Assembly (NCBI RefSeq): GCF_024609245.1
Contig: NZ_JANJYH010000007.1
Span: forward strand, 62,001 to 126,000
Reading direction: 5' to 3'
Length of the DNA: 64,000 bases
Origin: Haloarchaeobius sp. FL176
GTDB taxonomy: Archaea > Halobacteriota > Halobacteria > Halobacteriales > Natrialbaceae
Numbering within the stretch: the stretch's first letter is position 1; every line of letters starts with the position of its first letter. Shown here in pieces: positions 12,197 through 20,655 of the stretch. Under the pieces are notes generated by a model. It saw only the letters and a program-made list of their open reading frames with translations. It was not told where the DNA came from and ran no database searches. The position numbers and the translations under genes are program-made.

Positions 12197-13363
12197 ATGA
12201 CCGACGTACGAATCGCCGGTGTTGGGCTGACCAAGTTCGGTGCGTCACCGGAACGGACCGGCCGGGACCTCTTCGCGGAGGCCGGGTTAGACGCGCTGGA
12301 CGACGCCGGTGTCGACCAGGACGCGGTCGAGGCGTTGTTCTACGGGAATTTCATGGGGGAGCTCGCCGAACACCAGGGCCACCAGGGGCCGCTCATGGCC
12401 GAGGCCGTCGGCGTCGACGCCCCGGCAACCCGATACGAGGCAGCGTGTGCCTCCTCGGGGGTGGCAGTGGCCGAGGCGGTGAAGGACATCCGCAACGGCG
12501 AGCGAGACGTGGTGCTCGTCGGCGGCGCGGAGCGGATGACCAACCTCGGCACCGCGGGCGCGACGGAGGCGCTCGCCATCGCGGCCGACGACCTCTGGGA
12601 GGTCAAGGCCGGGATGACGTTCCCCGGGGCGTACGCACTGATGGCGAAAGCGTACTTCAGCGAGTACGGTGGCGACCAGGAGGACCTCGCCGCCATCGCG
12701 GTGAAGAACCACGAGAACGCCGTCCCGAACGAGAAGGCACAGTACCAGCGAGAAATTTCGATAGCGGACGTCGTCGAGGCACCGATGGTCGCGGAACCGC
12801 TCGGGCTGTACGACTCCTGTCCCATCTCGGACGGGGCGAGTGCGCTCGTGCTCACCTCCGAGGCCTTCGCGGAGGAGCACGACCTCGACGCGTCGGTCTC
12901 CATCACCGGGACCGGGCAGGGCGGTGACCTGATGGCGCTGCACGACCGTGACTACCTGGCTCGCTCGCCCGCGGCGGACGAGGCAGCGGCGGAGGCGTAC
13001 GCGGACGCTGGCGTCTCGGCGGCCGACGTGGACGTCGCGGAGGTGCACGACTGCTTCACCATCGCCGAGGTGCTCGCGATGGAGTCGCTCGGCCTGTTCG
13101 AGGTCGGCGAGGGCATCTCTGCGGCCCGCGAGGGGAAGACGACGCGGGAGGGCGAGCTGCCGGTGAACCTCTCGGGCGGCCTGAAGGCGAAGGGGCACCC
13201 GGTCGGCGCGACCGGCGCGTCACAGCTCGCGGAGATGACCTCGCTGCTCCGGGGTGACCACCCCAACAGCGAGTACGTCGAGGGAGCGACGACCGGCATC
13301 ACCCACAACGCGGGTGGCACGGTCGCGAGTGCCGTGGTCCACGTGCTGGAGGTCGAACAATGA
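12197..13363 (+). CDS. Thiolase-family acyltransferase (acetyl-CoA C-acetyltransferase or SCP2-like)
   Basis: The 388-residue protein has the thiolase fold: the nucleophilic Cys lies in YEAACASSGVAV (Cys84), the catalytic His in GLKAKGHPVGATGAS, and a DCFT segment precedes it as in SCP2-type thiolases. It should cleave or form acyl-CoA carbon-carbon bonds. In archaea this type pairs with a DUF35 protein, and here the downstream DUF35 gene overlaps by four bases (ATGA). Related archaeal pairs take part in acetoacetyl-CoA formation for mevalonate synthesis. Which reaction this copy performs cannot be told from sequence. Confidence 0.9.
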   Translation: MTDVRIAGVGLTKFGASPERTGRDLFAEAGLDALDDAGVDQDAVEALFYGNFMGELAEHQGHQGPLMAEAVGVDAPATRYEAACASSGVAVAEAVKDIRNGERDVVLVGGAERMTNLGTAGATEALAIAADDLWEVKAGMTFPGAYALMAKAYFSEYGGDQEDLAAIAVKNHENAVPNEKAQYQREISIADVVEAPMVAEPLGLYDSCPISDGASALVLTSEAFAEEHDLDASVSITGTGQGGDLMALHDRDYLARSPAADEAAAEAYADAGVSAADVDVAEVHDCFTIAEVLAMESLGLFEVGEGISAAREGKTTREGELPVNLSGGLKAKGHPVGATGASQLAEMTSLLRGDHPNSEYVEGATTGITHNAGGTVASAVVHVLEVEQ

Positions 13364-13746
13364 GCGACGACGAGACCTACGACGCAGGCTACGACGACTG
13401 GCTCGACGCCGTCGAGGACGGCGAGGCGTACTACCTCGAAGGCCCCGAAGGCGACGGCTGGTTGCCGCCGCGGCGGGTCGACCCCGCGACGGGCTCGCGA
13501 GACCTGACCGAGAAGCAGCTGCCGGAGACGGGCGAGGTGGAGACGTTCACCGTCGTCCACGTCCCGACGCCCGCCTTCGAACAGGACGCACCGTTCGCAA
13601 CGGCCATCGCGCGGTTCGGCCCGGCGCGGATTACCGGCATCGTCGAGGCCGACCCGTCCGACGTCGAGGTCGGCATGGCGGTCACTGTCGGCGTGATGGA
13701 GACGGAGACGACCGGCGACCGTGCCGTCGTCTTCAGGCCGCAGTAA
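13360..13746 (+). CDS. DUF35 OB-fold protein without zinc-ribbon cysteines
   Basis: The 128-residue protein is the usual partner of archaeal thiolases: an N-terminal rubredoxin-like finger followed by an OB fold (TGEVETFTVVHVPTPAFEQDAPFATAIARF). In the finger, where the family normally has two CxxC-type pairs, this protein reads GPEGDGWLPPRRVDPATGS and contains no Cys at all. It therefore cannot bind zinc there in the usual way. Start codon overlap with the thiolase indicates coupling and a complex between the two. Confidence 0.88.
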   Translation: MSDDETYDAGYDDWLDAVEDGEAYYLEGPEGDGWLPPRRVDPATGSRDLTEKQLPETGEVETFTVVHVPTPAFEQDAPFATAIARFGPARITGIVEADPSDVEVGMAVTVGVMETETTGDRAVVFRPQ

Positions 13747-13752
13747 CGACGC

Positions 13753-14832
13753 TCAGTTCTCCGAGCCGGTGTCCTCGACGTCGATCTCGACGGTGTCGGT
13801 GTCGTATTCGGACTCGACGGCGACGTCGGGGTCCGGTTCGTGGCCGTCTGCGCGCTCGCGTTCGAGGCTCTGACGGCGTTCCTCCGCGAACACTTCGCCG
13901 CTTATCTCGGGCAGGTCGGGCTCGATGGCCTCGACGAACTTGTCGGGGTGTTCGTCGTGGGGCAGCAGTCGGGCGTAGTCGATGACGACCAGCCGCGCTC
14001 CGGTCGCGTCGGCCAGCCGTCGGCCCTCGGCGAGCGGCGTGATGTCGGTCTCGCGGCCCCAGACCAGCGTCACGGGGGCATCCAGCTCGGCGAGCGTCGA
14101 CTCCAGGTCGGAGGCGGGGTCGAGGTAGCCGCTGATGAACGAGGCCGGCGCGAAGCGGGCACCCGCCTGGTGGGTAGTCTGCCACTGGTAGGACTGCTTC
14201 GAGCGGCTGTAGCCGGTCATGTCGTAGTAGCCGTGGTCGGCGCTGAAGTACTCTAGCGACGGGTTCGAGGCGATGCCGTTGAAGATGGCCTCGCCGAGCA
14301 GGGGCGACCTGACGGCCCGCTTGAGCAGCGGCTTCTTCCCGCCGGGCATCGAGGAGGCCGTCGGGCAGACGAGCACGAGCCGCGAGACGTCAGTCCGGCT
14401 GGCGGCGGTGGCGGCGTACGCGCCCGACAGCGACGACGCGATGATCTCGGGCTCGTCGGTGACGTCCTCGACGAAGTCCGTCACGAAGTCCTCGTACAGT
14501 TCGGCGGTGTAGTCGATGGGCGGCCGTTCGGAGCGGCCGAAGCCGGGCAGGTCCACGGCGACGACGTGGTAGGCCTTCGAGAGCGGGTCGAATATCTCGT
14601 TCCACTCCTGGCTGGAACCGGCGGCGTTGACGCCGTGGACGAACAGCAGGTCGGGTGCTTCGGGGTCCCCGGCCTCCGTGTACGCCACGTCCATCCCGCG
14701 CCAGCGGTAGGTTCGCTGTTCGCCCTCGAGTGCGGGTGCCAGCGGCTCGGCACGTCGCGACAGTAGCTCGTTCGTCGCTGCCACGGCACCGACCGCGATG
14801 CCCGTCGACGCGAGTGCCCTCTTGAGGTTCAT
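13753..14832 (-). CDS. Alpha/beta-fold hydrolase, membrane-anchored
   Basis: A 359-residue protein with a hydrophobic N-terminal segment (residues 5-20) that may anchor it. The alpha/beta hydrolase core shows the oxyanion HGVNAAGS loop, the VAVDLPGFGRS strand, a nucleophile elbow at ASSLSGAYA, an acidic residue after LVWGRETD and a His in LLPHDEHPDKF near the C-terminus. The elbow is SxSxG rather than GxSxG, a common variant. The last 50 residues are an acidic tail. Substrate unknown. It converges with the DUF35 gene and diverges from the ABC exporter. Confidence 0.85.
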   Translation of the reverse strand: MNLKRALASTGIAVGAVAATNELLSRRAEPLAPALEGEQRTYRWRGMDVAYTEAGDPEAPDLLFVHGVNAAGSSQEWNEIFDPLSKAYHVVAVDLPGFGRSERPPIDYTAELYEDFVTDFVEDVTDEPEIIASSLSGAYAATAASRTDVSRLVLVCPTASSMPGGKKPLLKRAVRSPLLGEAIFNGIASNPSLEYFSADHGYYDMTGYSRSKQSYQWQTTHQAGARFAPASFISGYLDPASDLESTLAELDAPVTLVWGRETDITPLAEGRRLADATGARLVVIDYARLLPHDEHPDKFVEAIEPDLPEISGEVFAEERRQSLERERADGHEPDPDVAVESEYDTDTVEIDVEDTGSEN

Positions 14833-14939
14833 ACCTGAGCTTCGGTGCGCTGTAACTTAATCTTGCCGACAGTTGGAATTTTCCGATGCACGCACCGGAA
14901 GTCGGAGGGTCTTACCCGCTGGCACCCGAACGCGGGAGC

Positions 14940-15878
14940 ATGACGGTACTCGCCACCGACGGCGTCCGGAAGACGTACGGTGAGACGACCGCGCTCGACG
15001 GCGTCTCGCTGTCGGTCGAGGCGGGCGAGGTGTTCGCACTCATCGGCCCGAACGGTGCCGGGAAGACGACGCTCGTCCGCTCGCTGACCGGGACTGTCGA
15101 CCCCGACGAGGGGACGGTCGAACTGCTCGGGACGGCACCACGCGAGGCCGAGGAGGACAGGCTGGGCGTGCTGCCACAGTCGTTCTCTCCGCCCGGCAGG
15201 CTCACCGCGCGGGAGGTCGTCGCGTACTACACCGGGCTGTACGAGGACGCCCGCGACGTGGACGAGGTGATGGCGGCGGTGGGCGTCCTCGACGCGGCCG
15301 ACACCTGGTACGAGAACTGCTCGGGCGGCCAGCAGCGGCGGGTCTGTCTCGGCGCCACCCTCGTCAACGACCCCGACGTGCTCTTCCTCGACGAGCCGAC
15401 GACGGGCATCGACCCCGCCGGGCGGCGCACCCTCTGGGACCGCATCGAGACGTTGGCCGCGGGCGGGACGACGGTGTTCCTCACGACCCACGACATGAAC
15501 GAGGCCGAGCGTCTCGCCGACCGGGTCGGGCTGCTCGCAGACGGCGACCTCGTCGCGGTCGGGACCCCCGGAGAGCTCGTCCGCGAACACGGCGGCGACA
15601 GACGGCTCACCATCACGGTCGACGGCGACCCGACCGTCGCGGCGGACGCCCTCGGACGGGAGACGACGACCGACGGCGACCGCGTCGTCGCTCGGGGCGT
15701 GGAACCGGCGGACATCGGCGGCATCGTCGATGCGCTCGACCGCGCCGCCGTCGAGTACACCGAGCTGGCCTGGGCCGAGCCGTCGCTGGAAGACGTGTAC
15801 CTGGCACTCGCGGGAGAACGGTTCGAGCCGAGAGCCGGTCGGCCGGTGTCGGCGGCGGACCCGGCGACGGACGACTGA
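14940..15878 (+). CDS. ABC-2 type exporter, ATP-binding subunit
   Basis: The 312-residue ATPase has Walker A GPNGAGKTT, Q-loop LPQSFSP, signature SGGQQRR, Walker B VLFLDEPTTGIDP and H-loop THD. A DUF4162-like C-terminal domain follows. This layout is typical of multidrug or polysaccharide exporters of the CcmA/NatA type. The ATG at 14940 is preferred over one at 14886 because the conserved start of the domain follows directly. The permease gene lies 118 bases downstream on the same strand. Substrate unknown. Confidence 0.92.
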   Translation: MTVLATDGVRKTYGETTALDGVSLSVEAGEVFALIGPNGAGKTTLVRSLTGTVDPDEGTVELLGTAPREAEEDRLGVLPQSFSPPGRLTAREVVAYYTGLYEDARDVDEVMAAVGVLDAADTWYENCSGGQQRRVCLGATLVNDPDVLFLDEPTTGIDPAGRRTLWDRIETLAAGGTTVFLTTHDMNEAERLADRVGLLADGDLVAVGTPGELVREHGGDRRLTITVDGDPTVAADALGRETTTDGDRVVARGVEPADIGGIVDALDRAAVEYTELAWAEPSLEDVYLALAGERFEPRAGRPVSAADPATDD

Positions 15879-15996
15879 GGTCGGGCGTCGATGGCTTCGT
15901 GACCGTCGACGCCCGACCGGGTTCGGCCCGGGCGGGACATCCCCCCTGCGCGCCGAAACCGGTGGGCCTTAGCGCCCGCGGGCCCCAGCCTCGCGC

Positions 15997-16770
15997 ATGA
16001 CGACGACGAGACGCGTCCAGTCGGAGTTCGTCGCTGCCTGGCACTCCTTCCTGCGTCGGCGAGTCGCGGTCTTCTTCACCTTCTTCTTCCCGGTCCTGCT
16101 CGTCGGCATCTTCGGCGCGCTGGTCCAGACCAACCCCGCCGGCGGCGGCCTGTTCGCCGAGGACCCCGCGTACTACGTCCCCGGCTACCTCGCGGTCGTG
16201 GTGCTCCAGACGCCGCTCTCTCGGATGGGCTCGGAGGTCGCCCGTCACCGCGAGGGCAGCCGGTTCGAGAAGCTGGCGACGACGCCGCTTTCACGAGCCG
16301 AGTGGCTGCTCGCCCACACGCTGGTCAACACGGTCATCATCGCCATCGCGGGCTTCGCGCTGCTCGTGCTGACGGTCGGACTGACGGGTGCGAGCATCAC
16401 GTTCTCGCCGCTGCTCCTGCTGTACGTCCCTCTCGGGGTCGTGTGCTTCTGCGGCGTCGGCGCGCTGCTCGGTGCGCTCGCCGACTCACAGGACGGCGCT
16501 ATCACGGCGGCCAACGCCATCGGACTCCCGCTGCTCTTCCTCTCCGAGACGTTCGTCCCGCCGTCGATGCTTCCCGACTGGTTCCATCCGCTCGTCGCGC
16601 TCTCGCCGCTGACGTACTTCGCACACGGGCTCCGGCAGGCCATCTGGAGCGGCGCCGACGCCGGTACGGTGCTGCTGGGACTGGACGCCGTCGAGTCGCT
16701 GGCGGTGCTCGCGGTGCTCGCCGTGGCCCTCTTCGCCCTCGGTGCCCGTGCCATTCCGGTGACGGACTAG
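15997..16770 (+). CDS. ABC-2 type exporter, permease subunit
   Basis: A 257-residue protein with six predicted helices in the ABC-2 pattern, including the conserved LFLSETFVPPSMLPDWFHPLVALSPLTYF motif between helices five and six. It partners the ATPase just upstream. Its TAG stop at 16768-16770 interlocks with the stop of nucS on the other strand in a shared CTAG. Confidence 0.9.
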   Translation: MTTTRRVQSEFVAAWHSFLRRRVAVFFTFFFPVLLVGIFGALVQTNPAGGGLFAEDPAYYVPGYLAVVVLQTPLSRMGSEVARHREGSRFEKLATTPLSRAEWLLAHTLVNTVIIAIAGFALLVLTVGLTGASITFSPLLLLYVPLGVVCFCGVGALLGALADSQDGAITAANAIGLPLLFLSETFVPPSMLPDWFHPLVALSPLTYFAHGLRQAIWSGADAGTVLLGLDAVESLAVLAVLAVALFALGARAIPVTD

Positions 16771-17525
16771 AAGAAATCCGAGAGGGTCTTCTCGCTCGAC
16801 TCGCGGGTCTCCACCGCGAACTCCGACAGTTCGACGAACTCCAGGCCGTCGTCACGCAGGGCGCGTTGCACCCGGTCGCTCGCCGACGGCGCGACGAGAA
16901 TGCCTCTGACGTCGGGGTTCGACTCCCTGTACAGCCCCATGTACCGCTTCAACTGGTCGACGTTGTTCAGCGTCGCCTGTCGACGCTTGACCTCGACGAC
17001 CACCGGCCGGCCTTCGGCGTCCTTCCCGAAGAAGTCGATGTAGCCGTAGACGCTCTCGCGCTCGTGCTCCACCACGCGGAAGCCATCCTCGATGGCCGTC
17101 TCGGGGTTGCGCTCGATGTACTCGTGCATCTCGGCCTCGGTCCCGCGCTCCTGATACGTGGCGGTGTCGTCCGCGTCGAAGCGCGTCAGCAGGTGTGGCT
17201 CGTGGAGGTACACCCGCAGGTACTCGTTGGGGTTGGACCGGCGAGCGTACAGCAGCGCCGACCCTTCGTCCTCCTCGACCTTGATGGTCGCGCCGCCGGG
17301 CATCCAGTTCACCGGCTGGTGCCCCGAGGGCCGGTGGACCAGGAGGGTGCCGTCGGGTTTGGCGACGACCAGCCGGTCGCCGGGGCCGAGGTAGCCGCCG
17401 CTTCGCCCGTCGTACTCCACCTCACACGCCGCGAGGCAGGTGACTATCGCCCCGTCGCGCTGGCCCTCCCGGACCACGCGTTCGATCGTCTCCGGCGCCG
17501 GGTCCTCGTGCGTTTCCGTCGACAC
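16767..17525 (-). CDS. nucS: Mismatch-specific endonuclease NucS/EndoMS
   Basis: This 252-residue enzyme cuts DNA at mismatches or branched ends and takes the place of MutS/MutL in many archaea. The N-terminal beta domain (residues 1-125) is followed by a RecB-like nuclease core with Asp164 in YGYIDFFGKD and Glu178-x-Lys180 in VVVEVKRR. The C-terminus EKTLSDFF looks like a PCNA-interacting peptide, the mode of recruitment known for archaeal NucS. It sits between two exporter operons with no functional link visible. The stop overlaps the permease stop. Confidence 0.95.
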   Translation of the reverse strand: MSTETHEDPAPETIERVVREGQRDGAIVTCLAACEVEYDGRSGGYLGPGDRLVVAKPDGTLLVHRPSGHQPVNWMPGGATIKVEEDEGSALLYARRSNPNEYLRVYLHEPHLLTRFDADDTATYQERGTEAEMHEYIERNPETAIEDGFRVVEHERESVYGYIDFFGKDAEGRPVVVEVKRRQATLNNVDQLKRYMGLYRESNPDVRGILVAPSASDRVQRALRDDGLEFVELSEFAVETRESSEKTLSDFF

Positions 17526-17608
17526 TGCAGTTCGGTACCGGAGTGGTCGTCAAAAGTCGGTCGGTTGGGCGTCGACCCGGTTCGCCCCGACGCCCCGGTG
17601 TCACCGGG

Positions 17609-18664
17609 CTACTCCGCAGTCGCCAGCGGTAAGCTGACGACGAAGACCGCTCCGCGCGGCTCGTTGTCCTCGATGGAGACGGTGCCCCCGAAGCCGGTGA
17701 CGAGACTGTCGACGAGGAACAGCCCGATACCGGCGCCGGGGCTGTCGATGCCCTGTTCGCCACGGCCGAAGACGACCGCTTTCTGGGAGTCGGGGATACC
17801 GGGGCCGTCGTCGGCCACGCGGACGACCGCCGCGTCGTCCTCGACGGTGACGTCAACCGTGACGGTGGGGTGGTCGCGGTCGTGGTGGATGACGGCGTTG
17901 CTGAACAGGTTGTCGAACACCGAGGAGAGCATCTCGTTGCCGACGACCTCGACAGCCGGCAGCTCGCCGGTCCGTTCGAACGTCGCCGTCTCGAACTTCT
18001 TGCGGTTCTTGACGAGCTGCTCGGAGAGTACGTCGGCGAGGAGCGTCGGCCGGGTCGGGAACTCCTCGCCGCGGGTGATCGCCTCGGCGAGGTCGCGGAC
18101 TTCTTTCGTGAGCCCGACCGTGTGCCGGACGGCGTCGACGATGTTATCGAACGGTTTGCGCCCCTCCGGGGCGACGTGTGGTTCCAGCTCTTCGGCCCAG
18201 CCGAGGACGACGTTCATGTCGTTCCTGATGTCGTGGCGAAGCACCCGGTTGAGCACGTCGAGCTCCTCCGAAAGCTCGGTGAGGCGCTGCTCGCGTGCCT
18301 TCTGTTCGGAGAGGTTCCGGAGGACAGCGACCGTCTTGTCGCCGTACCGGTTGAATCTGGCGTCGACAGGGACCTCTTGGCCCTCCTTGTCGAGGAGGTG
18401 GATGGTCCGGCGCTCGTTGACGGACTCTCCACCCTCGATGCGGTCGAAGGTGGCTGTGAGTCCGGCGCGGTCGTCGGGCACGACGAATTTTTCCGGGAAA
18501 TCCGCCAGCGACCACCCCAGTAGTTCCTCACGGGGCCGTCCGGATACGTCCCCCACGCGGGCGTTCGCATCTATCAGTATCCGGTCGTCGTCGAAGACGT
18601 AAACCGCGTCCTGAAGAGCGTCGTGTGGCCCATCGAGGACAGGATGGTCCATCTGGCCGGCCAT
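17609..18664 (-). CDS. PAS-domain sensor histidine kinase
   Basis: This 351-residue soluble kinase has one N-terminal PAS domain (about residues 15-130), a DHp helix with the phospho-acceptor His in VLRHDIRNDMNV (about residue 144), and a HATPase domain with an N-box (NLFSNAVIHH), G1 (VADDGPGIP) and G2 (GAGIGLFLV). No membrane segment is seen, so it senses a cytoplasmic cue. Haloarchaeal HATPase kinases of this type often lack a dedicated response regulator gene nearby, as here. Either Met1 or Met5 could be the start. Confidence 0.9.
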   Translation of the reverse strand: MAGQMDHPVLDGPHDALQDAVYVFDDDRILIDANARVGDVSGRPREELLGWSLADFPEKFVVPDDRAGLTATFDRIEGGESVNERRTIHLLDKEGQEVPVDARFNRYGDKTVAVLRNLSEQKAREQRLTELSEELDVLNRVLRHDIRNDMNVVLGWAEELEPHVAPEGRKPFDNIVDAVRHTVGLTKEVRDLAEAITRGEEFPTRPTLLADVLSEQLVKNRKKFETATFERTGELPAVEVVGNEMLSSVFDNLFSNAVIHHDRDHPTVTVDVTVEDDAAVVRVADDGPGIPDSQKAVVFGRGEQGIDSPGAGIGLFLVDSLVTGFGGTVSIEDNEPRGAVFVVSLPLATAE

Positions 18665-18710
18665 ACCACCCGTATGCCGCTCTCGTTGTAAGAAGTGTCG
18701 GCCCCGCGAG

Positions 18711-19523
18711 TCAGTAGTGGCCCATCACGCCCTCGCTGCGCGCCCACCGCTGGCAGTAGGTGAACGCGGCGTAGCCGAGGCCGAGGTAGAGCGCCGCTGT
18801 GACCACGAGCACGCCGAGTTCGTCGGCGGGCAGCTCCCAGAGCGCCGTCCCGTCCTCCATCGCCCACCGGAGGAGGTAGCTCCCCTGGGCCAGCGGCAGC
18901 CACTTCAGCACCGGGTACTCCCCGACGGGGGCGGAGATGAGGCCGATGAACAGGAACTGGACCAGCTGGAACGCGTTCTCGATGCGCTTGAAGCGGATGG
19001 CCAGCCCGCCGAAGACGAAACCGACGCCGACCGCCGGCATGACGGCCAGCACGCCGAGCGGGAGCACCGTCAGCGGGTCGAGCGCGAGCGACTGGCCGGT
19101 CACCAGAAGCATGAACGCGAGCGTCACCGCACCCCAGAGGAACGCCTCGGCGAGGTTGACGGCGGTCTTCCCGAGCATCACCCGGCCGAAGCCGAACGGG
19201 GACATGAACAGCTGTTCGAGGGTCCCCCACTGGGCCTCCCGGGTCACGTTCCACGAGAGCCCCGAGTACGCCGAGATGGACATGCTCCAGAGGAGGTAAC
19301 CGACGACGAGCCCGCCGATGGTGTCCTCCATGGCCGCCGGTGCGAGGGCCTGCCCGCCGAAGAACAGCACCAGGAATACGAGGAAGATGGTCCCGAACTG
19401 CGAGAGGGTGTTTACCGGGTAACGCAGCAGCAGGACGACGCGCTTGCGTGCGGACTGCCGGAGGAAGCCGAGATACCCCCGAACGCCGGTGTCGACGGTC
19501 GCCGCCTCGCCGACGGAGCTCAC
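18711..19523 (-). CDS. ABC-2 type permease of a second exporter
   Basis: This 270-residue protein has six predicted helices. It resembles ABC-2 permeases of the lineage that forms homodimers in drug or lipid export, with a conserved EAQWGTLEQLFMSPFG loop after helix two. Its start overlaps the stop of the ATPase gene by four bases, so the two are coupled. Substrate unknown. Confidence 0.88.
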   Translation of the reverse strand: MSSVGEAATVDTGVRGYLGFLRQSARKRVVLLLRYPVNTLSQFGTIFLVFLVLFFGGQALAPAAMEDTIGGLVVGYLLWSMSISAYSGLSWNVTREAQWGTLEQLFMSPFGFGRVMLGKTAVNLAEAFLWGAVTLAFMLLVTGQSLALDPLTVLPLGVLAVMPAVGVGFVFGGLAIRFKRIENAFQLVQFLFIGLISAPVGEYPVLKWLPLAQGSYLLRWAMEDGTALWELPADELGVLVVTAALYLGLGYAAFTYCQRWARSEGVMGHY

Positions 19524-20545
19524 GCGGCGTCACCCCCGTTGGCCCGCCCGGTGACTTCGAGGAAGACGTCCTCCAGGTCGGGGTCGTGTCCGTCGACGTC
19601 CGCGAGGCTCAGACCGGCGTCGCGGAGCACGTCGAGCACGTCGTACAGCACGTCACCGTCGGCGAGGGTCACGTCGAACCGCGTACGGTCGCCGGTCTCT
19701 GTCCAGTCCGCCGCGTCGAACTCGGCGTCGAGCAGCCCCCGCGTGGCGTCGTCGACGGACTCCTCGACGGTGATGCGGTAGGCCTGCGTCTCGAACACCC
19801 CCACGAGTTCGTCGACCGGGTCGTCCGCGATGACCGACCCCTCGGAGAGGATGACGACCCGGTCACAGATGTCCTCGACGACGTCCATGTCGTGACTGGA
19901 GAGGACGATAGTGATATCCTCCTCCTCGGCGAGCCGGCGGAGCTCGCGTCGAAGTTCGAGCGACGCCTCGACGTCGAGGCCGAGTGTCGGCTCGTCGAGG
20001 AACACCACGTCGGTCCCGCGGGCGAGCGTGCAGGCCAGCGACACCTTCTGCTTCTGGCCCCGCGAGAGGTCGTTCACCGGCTCGTCGGCCTTCTCGGCGA
20101 GGTCGAAAGCGTCGAGCAGCCGGTCGTGTCGGTCCCTGGTCGCCGCGACCGAGTGCCCGCCGAGGGCGGCGAAGAACTCGAGGTTCTCCCTGACGCTGAG
20201 CCTCCAGTAGACGTTCCGTGCCCCCTCGAGCATGGCACCGACGTGTCGGTACACCGCGCGGGGCTGCTCGTGAGCGTCGATGCCGGCGATCTCGACGGTC
20301 CCGTGGTCGGGGAGCACCAGCCCGAGGAGCGACTTGATCGTCGTCGTCTTCCCCGCGCCGTTCGGGCCGAGGACACCGACGGTCGTGCCACGCTCGATGG
20401 TCAGGTCGACGTCGTCGACCGCACGCACTGCGTCCTGTCCGTCGCCGTACACCTTCGTGAGTCCCTCGACCGAGATGGCAGGCCGTCCGTCGGTCTCGTC
20501 GGCCACCGTCTCTCCGTCCCGTTCGAGCGGCGCGTTCGCGCTCAT
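19520..20545 (-). CDS. ABC-2 type ATP-binding subunit of a second exporter
   Basis: This 341-residue ATPase has Walker A GPNGAGKTT, the signature LSRGQKQK, Walker B VVFLDEPTLGLDV and H-loop SSHDMD. A DUF4162-like C-terminal domain ends in an acidic tail. A longer frame reaches 20815, but the ATG at 20545 (MSANAPLERDGE) is the first sensible start and has haloarchaeal character. It is transcribed leftward, divergent from the HTH regulator at 20656, which may control it. Mirror-image arrangement with the exporter at 14,940-16,770. Confidence 0.9.
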   Translation of the reverse strand: MSANAPLERDGETVADETDGRPAISVEGLTKVYGDGQDAVRAVDDVDLTIERGTTVGVLGPNGAGKTTTIKSLLGLVLPDHGTVEIAGIDAHEQPRAVYRHVGAMLEGARNVYWRLSVRENLEFFAALGGHSVAATRDRHDRLLDAFDLAEKADEPVNDLSRGQKQKVSLACTLARGTDVVFLDEPTLGLDVEASLELRRELRRLAEEEDITIVLSSHDMDVVEDICDRVVILSEGSVIADDPVDELVGVFETQAYRITVEESVDDATRGLLDAEFDAADWTETGDRTRFDVTLADGDVLYDVLDVLRDAGLSLADVDGHDPDLEDVFLEVTGRANGGDAA

Positions 20546-20655
20546 GTCACTCCGTTGTGGAACCCGCACATTAACCGTTTTCAGAACGACATTTCTGTAT
20601 AGAATATTATGGTTTGGTCGAAACCCTTTCGACTTCCCGACACGGGGACCGAACC

